A stretch of DNA of 64,000 nt from Pseudomonas sp. JUb42 (GTDB taxonomy: Bacteria; Pseudomonadota; Gammaproteobacteria; Pseudomonadales; Pseudomonadaceae). Of this stretch, positions 15,468 through 26,479 are shown in pieces. The notes beneath the pieces are model-generated. The model was not told the DNA's origin, searched no databases, and saw only the letters and a list, made by a program, of their open reading frames with translations. Where the stretch lies: positions 124,001 to 188,000 of the forward strand of contig NZ_JANUFD010000007.1 in the NCBI RefSeq assembly GCF_024807945.1. Reading direction: 5' to 3'. Made by a program: the position numbers and the translations under genes. Each line of letters opens with the position of its first letter. The stretch's first letter is position 1.

Positions 15468-16826
15468 ATGAGTACCAACCTCGACCAGCTCACCGATTGG
15501 TTGAAAGAACACAAGATCACCGAAGTCGAATGCATGATTGGCGACCTCACCGGGATCACCCGCGGCAAGATTTCCCCGACCAACAAATTCATCGCTGAAA
15601 AGGGCATGCGGCTGCCTGAAAGCGTGCTGTTGCAGACGGTGACCGGCGATTACGTCGAAGACGATATCTACTACGACCTGCTGGACCCAGCGGACATCGA
15701 CATGTTCTGCCGCCCCGACCAGAACGCGGTGTATCTGGTGCCTTGGGCCATCGAGCCGACTGCTCAGGTGATCCACGATACTTACGATAAACAGGGCAAC
15801 CCCATCGAGCTGTCGCCGCGCAACGTGCTCAAGAAGGTCCTGAAACTCTATGCCGACAAAGGCTGGCAGCCCATCGTGGCGCCGGAAATGGAGTTTTACC
15901 TGACCAAGCGCAGCGACGATCCGGACTATCCGTTACAGCCACCGATCGGTCGTTCAGGTCGACCGGAAACCGGCCGCCAGTCCTTCTCCATTGAAGCCGC
16001 CAACGAATTCGACCCGTTGTTCGAAGACGTCTACGACTGGTGCGAGTTGCAGAATCTGGATCTCGATACCCTGATCCACGAAGACGGCACGGCGCAGATG
16101 GAGATCAACTTCCGTCACGGCGATGCCCTGTCCCTGGCCGACCAGATTCTGGTATTCAAGCGCACCATGCGCGAAGCCGCGCTCAAGCATGATGTGGCGG
16201 CGACCTTCATGGCCAAGCCCATGACCGGCGAGCCCGGCAGCGCCATGCATTTGCACCAGAGCATTATTGATATCCAGACCGGCAAGAACGTTTTCTCCAA
16301 CCCTGACGGCACCATGAGCCAGTTGTTCCTGCACCACATCGGTGGCCTGCAGAAGCTGATCCCCGAGCTATTGCCGCTGTTCGCGCCCAACGTCAACTCG
16401 TTCCGCCGCTTCCTGCCGGACACTTCGGCACCGGTGAACGTCGAGTGGGGCGAAGAAAACCGTACTGTCGGCCTGCGCGTGCCGGATGCCGGGCCGCAGA
16501 ACCGTCGTGTGGAGAACCGTCTGCCCGGTGCCGACGCCAATCCGTATCTGGCGATTGCCGCGAGCTTGTTGTGCGGCTACATCGGCATGACCGAAGGCAT
16601 CAACCCCAGTGCTCCAGTGGTGGGTCGTGGTTATGAGCGCCGTAACCTGCGCCTGCCGTTGACCATCGAAGATGCCCTGGAGCGCATGGAAAACAGCAAG
16701 ACCATCGAGAAATACCTCGGTGAGAAATTCATCAAGGGCTACGTCGCGGTCAAACGCGCCGAGCATGAAAACTTCAAGCGCGTGATCAGCTCGTGGGAGC
16801 GGGAATTCCTGCTCTTCGCCGTCTGA
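15468..16826 (+). CDS. spuB: Glutamine synthetase-like gamma-glutamylpolyamine synthetase SpuB
   Basis: A 452-residue GS-fold ligase paralogous to SpuI. Landmarks: ECMIGDLTGITRGK at the N-terminus, PEMEFYLTKR near residues 141-150, SAMHLHQS in the ATP/metal region, and NRTVGLRVPDAGPQNRRVENR near residues 329-349. It lies 34 bp after spuA and 55 bp before spuC, consistent with one transcript. It attaches glutamate to a polyamine amine group; subsequent oxidation and SpuA-type hydrolysis return glutamate. Two such ligases in one locus suggest different polyamine preferences. Confidence 0.92.
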   Translation: MSTNLDQLTDWLKEHKITEVECMIGDLTGITRGKISPTNKFIAEKGMRLPESVLLQTVTGDYVEDDIYYDLLDPADIDMFCRPDQNAVYLVPWAIEPTAQVIHDTYDKQGNPIELSPRNVLKKVLKLYADKGWQPIVAPEMEFYLTKRSDDPDYPLQPPIGRSGRPETGRQSFSIEAANEFDPLFEDVYDWCELQNLDLDTLIHEDGTAQMEINFRHGDALSLADQILVFKRTMREAALKHDVAATFMAKPMTGEPGSAMHLHQSIIDIQTGKNVFSNPDGTMSQLFLHHIGGLQKLIPELLPLFAPNVNSFRRFLPDTSAPVNVEWGEENRTVGLRVPDAGPQNRRVENRLPGADANPYLAIAASLLCGYIGMTEGINPSAPVVGRGYERRNLRLPLTIEDALERMENSKTIEKYLGEKFIKGYVAVKRAEHENFKRVISSWEREFLLFAV

Positions 16827-16881
16827 TACGCCAGGCGCCCGGCCGATGCCGGGTGCCCCACCCAAGCATATGGAGTGCTGT

Positions 16882-18246
16882 ATGAGTTCCAATAATCCGC
16901 AAACCCGTGAGTGGCAGGCCCTCAGCGCCGAGCACCACCTGGCCCCGTTCAGCGACTACAAACAGCTGAAAGAGAAAGGCCCGCGCATTATCACCAAGGC
17001 CCAGGGCGTGCATCTCTGGGATAGCGAAGGCAACAAGATTCTCGACGGCATGGCCGGCCTGTGGTGTGTGGCCATTGGTTATGGCCGCGAAGAACTGGCC
17101 GACGCCGCCAGTAAACAGATGCGCGAGCTGCCTTATTACAACCTGTTCTTCCAGACCGCCCACCCGCCGGCGCTGGAACTGGCCAAGGCCATTTCCGATA
17201 TCGCTCCGGCGGGCATGAACCATGTGTTCTTCACCGGTTCCGGTTCCGAAGGCAACGACACCATGCTGCGTCTGGTCCGCCACTATTGGGCGCTCAAGGG
17301 CCAGCCGAACAAAAAGACCATTATCAGCCGGGTCAACGGCTATCACGGCTCGACCGTGGCCGGTGCAAGCCTGGGCGGCATGACGTATATGCATGAGCAG
17401 GGCGATCTGCCGATCCCTGGTATCGAACACATCCCGCAGCCGTACTGGTTCGGTGAAGGCGGCGATATGACGCCGGACGAGTTCGGCACCTGGGCTGCCG
17501 AGCAACTGGAGAAAAAGATTCTCGAGTTGGGCGTGGATAACGTCGGTGCGTTCATTGCCGAGCCGATCCAGGGTGCCGGTGGCGTGATCGTGCCGCCCGC
17601 CACCTACTGGCCGAAGATCAAGGAAATCCTCGGGCGCTACGACATCCTGTTCGTCGCCGACGAAGTGATCTGCGGTTTTGGCCGTACCGGTGAGTGGTTC
17701 GGCAGCGATTATTTCGACCTTGCGCCTGACATGATGACTATCGCCAAGGGCCTGACCTCGGGCTATATCCCCATGGGCGGCCTGATCGTGCGCGATGAAA
17801 TCGTCAAGGTGATCAACGAGGGCGGCGACTTCAACCACGGCTTCACCTATTCCGGGCATCCGGTCGCAGCTGCTGTGGCACTGGAAAATATCCGCATCAT
17901 GCGCGACGAAAAAATCGTCGAGCGGGTCAAGAACGAAACGGCACCATACTTGCAAAAGCGTTTGCGTGAGCTGAGCGATCATCCGTTGGTGGGTGAGGTT
18001 CGCGGTGTCGGCTTGCTGGGGGCCATCGAACTGGTCAAGGACAAGGCCACGCGCGAGCGATATGTCGGCCGGGGTGCTGGCATGATCTGCCGGACGTTCT
18101 GTTTCGACAACGGTCTGATCATGCGCGCCGTGGGCGATACCATGATCATTTCGCCGCCCCTGGTGATCAGTTTTGCCGAAATCGACGAGCTGATAGAGAA
18201 GGCGCGCAAGTGCCTGGATCTGACACTGAAGGCTCTACAGGGCTGA
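16882..18246 (+). CDS. spuC: Putrescine/polyamine-pyruvate aminotransferase SpuC
   Basis: A 454-residue class III PLP-dependent transaminase. The Schiff-base lysine is Lys289 in DMMTIAKGLTSGY, the PLP-binding aspartate is Asp260 in FVADEVICGFGRTG, and FFTGSGSEGNDT near residues 117-127 binds the cofactor phosphate. SpuC transfers an amino group from putrescine (and other amines) to pyruvate, giving 4-aminobutyraldehyde. ATG 16882 (MSSNNPQT) is preferred over an in-frame upstream ATG because of a GGAGTG ribosome site. Fits the operon order of P. aeruginosa spu genes. Confidence 0.94.
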   Translation: MSSNNPQTREWQALSAEHHLAPFSDYKQLKEKGPRIITKAQGVHLWDSEGNKILDGMAGLWCVAIGYGREELADAASKQMRELPYYNLFFQTAHPPALELAKAISDIAPAGMNHVFFTGSGSEGNDTMLRLVRHYWALKGQPNKKTIISRVNGYHGSTVAGASLGGMTYMHEQGDLPIPGIEHIPQPYWFGEGGDMTPDEFGTWAAEQLEKKILELGVDNVGAFIAEPIQGAGGVIVPPATYWPKIKEILGRYDILFVADEVICGFGRTGEWFGSDYFDLAPDMMTIAKGLTSGYIPMGGLIVRDEIVKVINEGGDFNHGFTYSGHPVAAAVALENIRIMRDEKIVERVKNETAPYLQKRLRELSDHPLVGEVRGVGLLGAIELVKDKATRERYVGRGAGMICRTFCFDNGLIMRAVGDTMIISPPLVISFAEIDELIEKARKCLDLTLKALQG

Positions 18247-18399
18247 TATAAGCACGGCCGGAACATGAAACTTTCGGCGGTTGCGTAGTACGGCAGGTTT
18301 GCCCGCTTGTAAGCCTGCCCAGGAACTTGCCAGACTAACGGTTGTTTGAATCGCCGCTACTCCCAATGGTCAGTCATAAAAAATACTGGAGCTGTACGC

Positions 18400-19494
18400 A
18401 TGAAAACATTTGGCAAGACCCTCCTCGCGCTGTCCCTGATGGGCGCAGTGGCCGCCGCTCACGCGGACGACAAGGTACTTCACGTTTACAACTGGTCCGA
18501 CTACATTGCACCGGACACCATCGAGAAGTTTGAAAAAGAGTCGGGTATCAAGGTCGTCTACGACGTGTACGACAGTAACGAAACCCTGGAAGCCAAATTG
18601 CTGGCCGGCAAATCCGGTTATGACGTCGTCGTGCCGTCGAACAACTTCCTGGCCAAGCAAATCAAGGCCGGTGTGTATCAGGAGCTGGACAAGTCCAAGC
18701 TGTCGAACTACGGCAACCTGAACAAAACCCTGCTCAAGGCCGTGTCCATCAGCGACCCGGACAACAAGCATGCTTTCCCGTACATGTGGGGCTCGATTGG
18801 CATCGGTTTCAACCCGGCCAAAGTCAAGGAAGCGCTGGGTGCCGATGCACCGACCAACTCCTGGGACCTGCTGTTCAAACCTGAAAACGCCGCCAAGTTG
18901 AAGAAGTGCGGTATCAGCTTCCTCGATTCGCCAACCGAAATGCTGCCGGTCGCCCTGCATTACCTGGGCCTGCCGACCGACTCGCAGAAGAAGGAAGACA
19001 TCGACAAGGCTCAGGCTCTGTTCATGAAAGTCCGTCCTTCGATCGCTTACTTCCACTCGTCCAAGTACATCTCGGATCTGGCCAACGGCAACATCTGCGT
19101 GGCCGTCGGTTATTCGGGTGACATCCACCAGGCTCAGTCCCGTGCAAAAGAAGCCGGTGGCAAGGTTGAAGTCAGCTACAACATTCCGAAGGAAGGTGCA
19201 GGCAGCTTCTACGACATGTTGGCAATCCCGAAAGACGCGGAAAACGTCGAAGGCGCCTACAAGTTCCTGAATTTCATCCTCAAGCCTGAAGTGATGGCGG
19301 ACATCACCAACTCGGTAGGCTTCCCTAACGGTAACGAGAAGGCCACGCCGTTGGTGAACAAAGAAATCACTGAAGATCCGGGTGTCTATCCACCGGCTGA
19401 TGTTGTCGCCAAGTTGTACGCCATCGCTGACTTGCCTGCGGCCACCCAGCGCATCATGACGCGCAGCTGGACCACCATTAAATCGGGTAAATAA
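18400..19494 (+). CDS. spuD: Putrescine-binding periplasmic protein SpuD
   Basis: A 364-residue extracellular solute-binding protein of the PotD/PotF type. Signal peptide of about 22 residues ([20 protein letters not shown]), then [20 protein letters not shown], the polyamine-binding signature region. In P. aeruginosa SpuD is the putrescine receptor. ATG 18400 begins the signal peptide and has a GGAG ribosome site; upstream in-frame starts would precede it with polar sequence. A tandem paralogue (SpuE) follows after a REPIN-bearing gap. It delivers substrate to SpuFGH. Confidence 0.93.
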   Translation: MKTFGKTLLALSLMGAVAAAHADDKVLHVYNWSDYIAPDTIEKFEKESGIKVVYDVYDSNETLEAKLLAGKSGYDVVVPSNNFLAKQIKAGVYQELDKSKLSNYGNLNKTLLKAVSISDPDNKHAFPYMWGSIGIGFNPAKVKEALGADAPTNSWDLLFKPENAAKLKKCGISFLDSPTEMLPVALHYLGLPTDSQKKEDIDKAQALFMKVRPSIAYFHSSKYISDLANGNICVAVGYSGDIHQAQSRAKEAGGKVEVSYNIPKEGAGSFYDMLAIPKDAENVEGAYKFLNFILKPEVMADITNSVGFPNGNEKATPLVNKEITEDPGVYPPADVVAKLYAIADLPAATQRIMTRSWTTIKSGK

Positions 19495-19515
19495 CCCGGG
19501 TTGATATTTGCTTCT

Positions 19516-19602
19516 GTGGGAGCGTGGTTCGCCCGCGAATAGGGCGGCGCGGAGTATCAGATGTACCGCGTCGAGCCCTTCGCGGGCAAGCCACGCTCCC
19601 AC
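19516..19602. repeat. REPIN-like inverted pair, 'GAGCGTGG...CCCGCGAA' class
   Basis: GTGGGAGCGTGGTTCGCCCG on the left and CGGGCAAGCCACGCTCCCAC on the right, imperfect by one or two bases. It lies inside the spu operon, between spuD and spuE, where it could alter transcript stability or relative expression. Confidence 0.88.
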
Positions 19603-19635
19603 GGGATCTCATTTCAAGGCATAGATGTGCCTTGA

Positions 19636-20862
<1,227 letters not shown>

Positions 20863-20919
20863 TTATCCAGCGCCCGGCTTGTGCGGTCGGGCTGCAATAA
20901 CCAGTTGGGAGTTTCACCC

Positions 20920-22062
20920 ATGGCAGTTGCCTCCGGCGCCTATAAGAAATCCCTCGATGGCGGTCAGCAACCCAAGCAGGTGCTGGTCAAGATCGATCGG
21001 GTCACGAAGAAGTTCGATGAGACGATTGCCGTGGACGATGTGTCCCTGCAAATCAACAAAGGCGAGATTTTTGCCCTGCTCGGCGGTTCGGGCTCGGGCA
21101 AGTCGACCCTGCTGCGCATGCTCGCCGGGTTCGAGCGGCCGACCGAAGGCCGGATTTTCCTCGATGGCGTGGACATCACCGATATGCCGCCCTACGAGCG
21201 GCCGATCAACATGATGTTCCAGTCCTACGCGCTGTTCCCGCACATGACCGTGGCTGACAACATCGCCTTCGGCCTCAAGCAGGACCGCTTGCCCAAGGCC
21301 GAGATTGACGCCCGGGTCATGGAAATGCTCAAGCTGGTGCAGATGACCCAGTACGCCAAGCGCAAGCCGCACCAGTTGTCCGGTGGCCAGCGTCAGCGTG
21401 TGGCACTGGCGCGCTCGCTGGCGAAGAAACCCAAGCTACTGTTGCTCGACGAGCCCATGGGCGCCCTCGACAAGAAGCTGCGTTCGCAGATGCAGCTGGA
21501 ACTGGTGGAGATCATCGAGCGCGTCGGCGTGACCTGCGTGATGGTGACCCACGACCAGGAAGAGGCCATGACCATGGCCGAGCGTATCGCCATCATGCAC
21601 CTGGGCTGGATTGCCCAGATCGGCAGCCCGATCGATATCTACGAAACCCCGACCAGCCGCCTGGTCTGTGAATTCATCGGTAACGTCAACCTGTTCGAAG
21701 GCGAAGTGATCGAGGACATGGAAGGCCATGCGCTGATTCGCAGCCCTGAGTTGGAGCGCAATATCTATGTCGGCCACGGCGTCACGACGTCGGTGGAAGA
21801 CAAGCGCATCACCTACGCCTTGCGTCCGGAAAAACTGCTGGTCACCACCGAGCAGCCGACCTTCGAACACAACTGGTCCCGGGGCAAGGTCCACGATATT
21901 GCCTATCTGGGCGGTCACTCGGTGTTCTACGTCGAGTTGCCATGCGGCAAGCTGGTGCAGTCGTTCGTCGCTAACACCGAACGCCAGGGCGCGCGGCCGA
22001 CCTGGGGCGATGAAGTCTACGTGTGGTGGGAAGACGACAGCGGCGTGGTCCTGCGCTCATGA
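20920..22062 (+). CDS. spuF: Polyamine ABC transporter ATPase SpuF
   Basis: A 380-residue ATPase of the PotA/PotG type: Walker A GGSGSGKST at residues 55-63, Q-loop MMFQSYALFPHMTV, signature [16 protein letters not shown], Walker B LLLLDEPMGALDKK, and a C-terminal TOBE regulatory domain (ITYALRPEKLLV onward). ATG 20920 follows GGGAG and starts MAVASGAYKK. It overlaps spuG by four bases. It energises import of putrescine and spermidine delivered by SpuD and SpuE. Confidence 0.94.
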   Translation: MAVASGAYKKSLDGGQQPKQVLVKIDRVTKKFDETIAVDDVSLQINKGEIFALLGGSGSGKSTLLRMLAGFERPTEGRIFLDGVDITDMPPYERPINMMFQSYALFPHMTVADNIAFGLKQDRLPKAEIDARVMEMLKLVQMTQYAKRKPHQLSGGQRQRVALARSLAKKPKLLLLDEPMGALDKKLRSQMQLELVEIIERVGVTCVMVTHDQEEAMTMAERIAIMHLGWIAQIGSPIDIYETPTSRLVCEFIGNVNLFEGEVIEDMEGHALIRSPELERNIYVGHGVTTSVEDKRITYALRPEKLLVTTEQPTFEHNWSRGKVHDIAYLGGHSVFYVELPCGKLVQSFVANTERQGARPTWGDEVYVWWEDDSGVVLRS

Positions 22063-22979
22063 AAGTGCGCAAGCTCAAGCGAGCGCTCGACCGTATAACC
22101 CCCGGTGGCCGGCAACTGGTGATCGGCGCGCCGTTTCTCTGGCTGTTCCTGTTCTTTGCCTTGCCGTTCCTGATCGTCATCAAGATCAGCTTCGCCGAAG
22201 CCGACGTGGCGATCCCGCCCTACACGGAGATCTTCACCTACGCCGAGCAGAAATTGCAGTTGGTCTTCAATTTTGCCAACTACGCCCTGCTCACCGGCGA
22301 TGACCTGTATATCTCGGCGTACTTCGGTTCATTGAAGATGGCCTTCTTCAGCACGCTGCTGTGCCTGTTGATCGGTTATCCCATGGCCTATGGCATCTCC
22401 ATGGCGCGCAAGGAAACCCAGACCGTACTGTTGCTGCTGATCATGATGCCGACCTGGACGGCGATCCTGATCCGCGTCTACGCCTGGATGGGCATCCTCA
22501 GCAATAACGGCCTGCTCAACAGCTTCCTGATGTGGCTGGGGCTGATCAACGAGCCGTTGCAGATCCTCAACACCAACCTGGCGGTGTACATAGGCGTGGT
22601 CTATTCGTACCTGCCGTTCATGATCCTGCCGCTGTTCGCCAACCTCGCCAAGCATGACCAGAGCCTGCTGGAGGCCGCATCAGACCTGGGCTCCAGCACC
22701 TTCAACAGCTTCTGGAAAATCACCGTGCCGCTGTCCAAGAACGGCATCATCGCCGGCTGCATGCTGGTATTTATCCCGGTGGTGGGCGAGTTCGTCATTC
22801 CTGAGCTGCTTGGCGGCCCGGAAACCCTGATGATCGGCCGCGTACTCTGGCAAGAGTTCTTCAACAACCGTGACTGGCCGGTGGCGTCTGCCCTGGCGGT
22901 GGTGATGCTGTTGATCCTGATCGTGCCGATCATCCTGTTCAACCGCAGTCAGGCCAAAGAGCTGGAGGGCAAGGCATGA
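22059..22979 (+). CDS. spuG: Polyamine ABC transporter permease SpuG
   Basis: A 306-residue inner-membrane permease of the PotB/PotH type with about six membrane segments and a coupling loop at LLEAASDLGSSTFNSFWKITVPLS near residues 205-228. Starts by ATGA overlap with spuF (22059-22062) and ends by ATGA overlap with spuH, so the three transport genes are translationally coupled. The long loop between the first two membrane segments (about residues 45-80) is characteristic of PotB/PotH. Confidence 0.94.
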   Translation: MKVRKLKRALDRITPGGRQLVIGAPFLWLFLFFALPFLIVIKISFAEADVAIPPYTEIFTYAEQKLQLVFNFANYALLTGDDLYISAYFGSLKMAFFSTLLCLLIGYPMAYGISMARKETQTVLLLLIMMPTWTAILIRVYAWMGILSNNGLLNSFLMWLGLINEPLQILNTNLAVYIGVVYSYLPFMILPLFANLAKHDQSLLEAASDLGSSTFNSFWKITVPLSKNGIIAGCMLVFIPVVGEFVIPELLGGPETLMIGRVLWQEFFNNRDWPVASALAVVMLLILIVPIILFNRSQAKELEGKA

Positions 22980-23860
22980 GCCGCTTTCGATTCTCGAACA
23001 TCATGCTGGTGCTGGGCCTGGTGTTTATCTATGCGCCCATGGTCATCCTGGTGATCTACTCGTTCAACGCCTCGAAGCTGGTGACCGTCTGGGGCGGCTG
23101 GTCGATCAAATGGTATGTAGGCCTGCTGGATAACACCCAGTTGATGGGCTCGGTCATGCGCTCCCTGGAAATCGCCTGCTACACGGCGGTGGCTGCGGTT
23201 GCCCTGGGCACCATGGCGGCTTTCGTACTGACGCGGATTACCCGCTTCAGTGGTCGCACTTTCTTTGGTGGCTTGGTCACGGCGCCGCTGGTGATGCCGG
23301 AAGTGATTACCGGTCTGTCGCTGTTGCTGTTGTTCGTGGCCATGGCGCAGATGATCGGCTGGCCCCAGGAGCGTGGCATCGTCACCATCTGGATCGCCCA
23401 CACCACCTTCTGCTCGGCGTATGTCGCGGTGGTGGTGTCGGCGCGCCTGCGTGAGCTGGACATGTCCATCGAAGAAGCAGCCATGGACCTGGGCGCACGG
23501 CCGTGGAAAGTGTTCTTCCTGATCACCATCCCGATGATCGCACCATCCCTGGCGGCGGGGGCGATGATGTCGTTTGCCCTGTCTCTGGATGACCTGGTGC
23601 TGGCCAGCTTCGTCTCCGGGCCTGGCTCGACGACTTTGCCGATGGAAGTGTTTTCGGCGGTGCGCCTGGGCGTGAAGCCGGAGATCAACGCCGTGGCCAG
23701 CCTGATTCTGCTGGCGGTGTCGCTTGCGACTTTCCTGGTCTGGTTCTTCAGCCGCCGCGCCGAAGAGCGTCGTCGCAAGGCGATTCAGCTGGCTATCGAA
23801 GAGAGTGCGGCCGATTCCTGGAAACAACCGGATAGCCGCAGGGCGCCTGCACCGTTGTAG
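22976..23860 (+). CDS. spuH: Polyamine ABC transporter permease SpuH
   Basis: A 294-residue permease of the PotC/PotI type; six membrane segments, a coupling loop at IEEAAMDLGARPWKVFFLITIP near residues 163-184, and the motif SLDDLVLASFVSGPGSTTLP typical of this family. It ends with a charged arginine-rich cytoplasmic tail (FFSRRAEERRRKA). Last gene of the spu operon, followed by a REPIN at 23887. It forms the translocation pore with SpuG. Confidence 0.94.
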   Translation: MSRFRFSNIMLVLGLVFIYAPMVILVIYSFNASKLVTVWGGWSIKWYVGLLDNTQLMGSVMRSLEIACYTAVAAVALGTMAAFVLTRITRFSGRTFFGGLVTAPLVMPEVITGLSLLLLFVAMAQMIGWPQERGIVTIWIAHTTFCSAYVAVVVSARLRELDMSIEEAAMDLGARPWKVFFLITIPMIAPSLAAGAMMSFALSLDDLVLASFVSGPGSTTLPMEVFSAVRLGVKPEINAVASLILLAVSLATFLVWFFSRRAEERRRKAIQLAIEESAADSWKQPDSRRAPAPL

Positions 23861-23886
23861 GGTTTGTTTCTGACACCGCGCTAACC

Positions 23887-23979
23887 TGTGGGAGCCGCCT
23901 TGGTGGCGATCGAGTGCGCAGCGCTCGCAATGGCATCAGTGACTGATCTGACGCCATCGCCAGCAAGCCGGCTCCCACA
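23887..23979. repeat. REPIN-like inverted pair with unequal arms
   Basis: The left arm is GTGGGAGCCGCCTTGGTGGCG, while the right arm reads, in reverse complement, GTGGGAGCCGGCTTGCTGGCG: the two arms belong to slightly different variants. It lies between the convergent ends of spuH and the acylase gene. Same layout as 31611. Confidence 0.88.
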
Positions 23980-23988
23980 GAGTTGGTC

Positions 23989-26379
23989 TCAAGGCTGGAC
24001 CGGCACCAACCGCAACACGCCCTCGGTATGCGCCGCCACATCCGCCTCACTGAAATGCTGCTCGAAATAGCCGCCATGGATATAGGTGGCGGCCTGGTCG
24101 GCGTAGTGTTTGTCGAACACCACGCCGCTTTGCCCGACCGGGTTGATGCCCAGGCTATGGGCCGGGTCGGCGAAATCGATCAGGCGCCGGGTCGAGGGGC
24201 CATAGCTCACTGACCAGGGTGCAGGGCCGATGCGGGCGGACTGGTTATTGGGCACTTCATGGGTCCCTGGCGCGGCAAACGGCCCGACGTTGAACAAACT
24301 GTCCAGCGGCTTTTGCACGCCCAACGGATGGGCGTGGGTCAGGGTATGGGCCTTGCCCCAGCGCCACTCTTCAGGGTTATTGCCGTACAGCGACCGCAGG
24401 TGCTCGACAGCGGAGTGCCAGGCCATCTTGACGATATCGTTGCGGTTTTCCGGTGCAGGCGAATGGCGGTTGTTCCACCAGGGGGAATTGGCGTCGGCCA
24501 CCACTTGCGGCAAGGCGTCGTCGATCACCCGGGTGGACAGCAGGGTGTCGAAGAAGGCATCGCCCAGATCATCGTGGAAGATTTTTTCGGTCAGTTCATA
24601 GAGAAACTGATTGAACAGCGTTGCCCCCACCGAATCGATCGGATAATCCCCCGGCCAGGCCGCCAGTTGCTCGACCAGGGCTTTCTCGTCGGCATCCCGG
24701 GCGACCTGACGCAGAATCGGGATCAACGGCTTGAGGATGCGTGCTGCATAGTCAGTCTTGGTGCCCAGTTGCAGTTGCTGGCTGGCGGGAATGTCCCAGC
24801 GCACATGGTCATCGCTGAGCTGGCGGTTTAACTGACGACCACGGTCTGCCGGGTTGTAGTAGCCGGGGATTGGCCTGCCGCTTGGTGAGACCGGCTGGGT
24901 ATTGGCCGACAGCACATAGCCCCGCGCCGGATTCTCTTCATGGGGGTTGTCGCTGAACGGGTAGAAACCGCTCTTGTCGGCCTGGGCTGTGCTGCCATCG
25001 AGGATATAGCCAGGGTCTACGCCCTCCGGACGCACGGGCAGTTTCGCCGCCGCCCACCAACCGATATCACCCTGGGCATTGGCCCAGACGATATTCAGGC
25101 CGGGCGCCTGGATCTTTTCGGCGGCGCTGCGCATCTTGTCCAGGGTGTCGGCGCGGTTGGCCTCGTAGAAGCCCTGCAGGATCGGGTTGTCGGTTTCCAG
25201 GAACGCCCACCACATGGCGATGGGCGCGGTGCCTGCGGTGCTGCCGACCACATCATTGACGATTGGTCCGTGGGGCGACTGGCGCAGGGTCAGCGTGACC
25301 GGCGCGGCGCCCTTGACCGCGATCTGCTGCTGGCTGCTGGTCATATCGACCCAGGCGCCGTGATACCAGACCTGATTGGGATTGTCGGGGTTGGTCTTCT
25401 CGGCAATCAGGTCCAGATCGTCGTTCTGGAACATGGTCAGGCTCCAGCCGAAATCCAGGTTATGGCCGAGCAGGGCGAAGGGGTTGAGCGCCTGGAAGTG
25501 TCCGTACAGCTCAAAGTCGGGCGCGGACAGTTGCGCTTCGTACCAGACGGCCGGTGTCGAGAAGCGAATATGCGGGTCCCCGGCCAGCAAGGGCTTGCCG
25601 CTGCGGGTACGGCTGCCGGAAATGGCCCAGGCGTTGCTGCCTTCGAACTGCGGCAGCCCGGCTTGCTCCAGTGCCTGATTGCTCAGGCGGGCGAGGTCGT
25701 TGAGGCTTTTCCAGTCGGTCGCTGACAATGCCGGGGCCGCAGCCAGTGAGCCCTGAGGCTGCCAAGGCATGTCGAACGCTTTCAGGTAGTCCGCGCCGAG
25801 CTGGTCGCGAACGTAGGTCAGCAGCGGCTCGGTACGAAATGCCGCCGCGAAGCTGTAAGCCAGGTAGCCGCCGATGCTCAGGGTGTCTTCAGCAGTGAAC
25901 GGCCGTTTGGGGATGCCCAGCAGGTCGAACTCCACCGGCCTGGCGTGAGTGTCCTGAAACTGGTTGATGCCATCCAGATAGGCTTGCAGGGCCAGCCAGG
26001 TCGGGCTTTGTTTGTCCAGTCGGGCGACGTAGGCGTCGGCATGTTCGCGGATGCGCAGGCTGCGAAACAGTTTGTCGGTGTCCACCACCTTTGGTCCCAG
26101 CACCTCGGCCAGTTCGCCCCGGGCCAGGCGACGCAGCATTTCCATCTGGAACAGCCGGTCCTGGGCGTGGACATAACCCAGGGCGCGATACAGGTCGACC
26201 TGATTCTCGGCACGGATATGCGGCACGCCGCGTTCGTCATAGCGCACGGTGACCGGCGCCTGCAGATGCGCTAACGTCATTTGCCCGTCACGTTGCGGCT
26301 GTTTGCTGTGCACGTACCAGCCACCTGCGGCGAGCGCGATGACAACAAGGGCGGCGAGGGTGAGCAGACTGCGTTTCAT
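23989..26379 (-). CDS. hacB: Penicillin acylase-family protein, probable acyl-homoserine lactone acylase HacB
   Basis: A 796-residue Ntn-hydrolase precursor. Residues 1-20 are a signal peptide or anchor (MKRSLLTLAALVVIALAAGG). The chain is expected to cut itself before Ser248 in FEGSNAWAISGSRT, freeing the N-terminal nucleophile of the beta subunit; GKPLLAGDPHIRF right after it and the conserved Asn region (VPNNQSARIGPAPWSVSYGP) complete the active-site signature. In P. aeruginosa the gene just after spuH encodes HacB (PA0305), which hydrolyses long-chain acyl-homoserine lactones; the shared position supports the same name. Substrate range here is inferred and could include other amides. Periplasmic. 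Confidence 0.88.
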   Translation of the reverse strand: MKRSLLTLAALVVIALAAGGWYVHSKQPQRDGQMTLAHLQAPVTVRYDERGVPHIRAENQVDLYRALGYVHAQDRLFQMEMLRRLARGELAEVLGPKVVDTDKLFRSLRIREHADAYVARLDKQSPTWLALQAYLDGINQFQDTHARPVEFDLLGIPKRPFTAEDTLSIGGYLAYSFAAAFRTEPLLTYVRDQLGADYLKAFDMPWQPQGSLAAAPALSATDWKSLNDLARLSNQALEQAGLPQFEGSNAWAISGSRTRSGKPLLAGDPHIRFSTPAVWYEAQLSAPDFELYGHFQALNPFALLGHNLDFGWSLTMFQNDDLDLIAEKTNPDNPNQVWYHGAWVDMTSSQQQIAVKGAAPVTLTLRQSPHGPIVNDVVGSTAGTAPIAMWWAFLETDNPILQGFYEANRADTLDKMRSAAEKIQAPGLNIVWANAQGDIGWWAAAKLPVRPEGVDPGYILDGSTAQADKSGFYPFSDNPHEENPARGYVLSANTQPVSPSGRPIPGYYNPADRGRQLNRQLSDDHVRWDIPASQQLQLGTKTDYAARILKPLIPILRQVARDADEKALVEQLAAWPGDYPIDSVGATLFNQFLYELTEKIFHDDLGDAFFDTLLSTRVIDDALPQVVADANSPWWNNRHSPAPENRNDIVKMAWHSAVEHLRSLYGNNPEEWRWGKAHTLTHAHPLGVQKPLDSLFNVGPFAAPGTHEVPNNQSARIGPAPWSVSYGPSTRRLIDFADPAHSLGINPVGQSGVVFDKHYADQAATYIHGGYFEQHFSEADVAAHTEGVLRLVPVQP

Positions 26380-26479
26380 CCAGCGTCTCTGTCAGTGATT
26401 CGAGCAAGCTGTGCAGGCTACACCACCCGCGTGTGCATTTCGATTAAGCTCCACGCACTTCAATCCAAGAGTCTTCACG

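Noticed and set aside
16786..17982. 398-codon minus-strand frame opposite spuC
   Set aside because: Antisense shadow of the aminotransferase, whose motifs are all on the plus strand.
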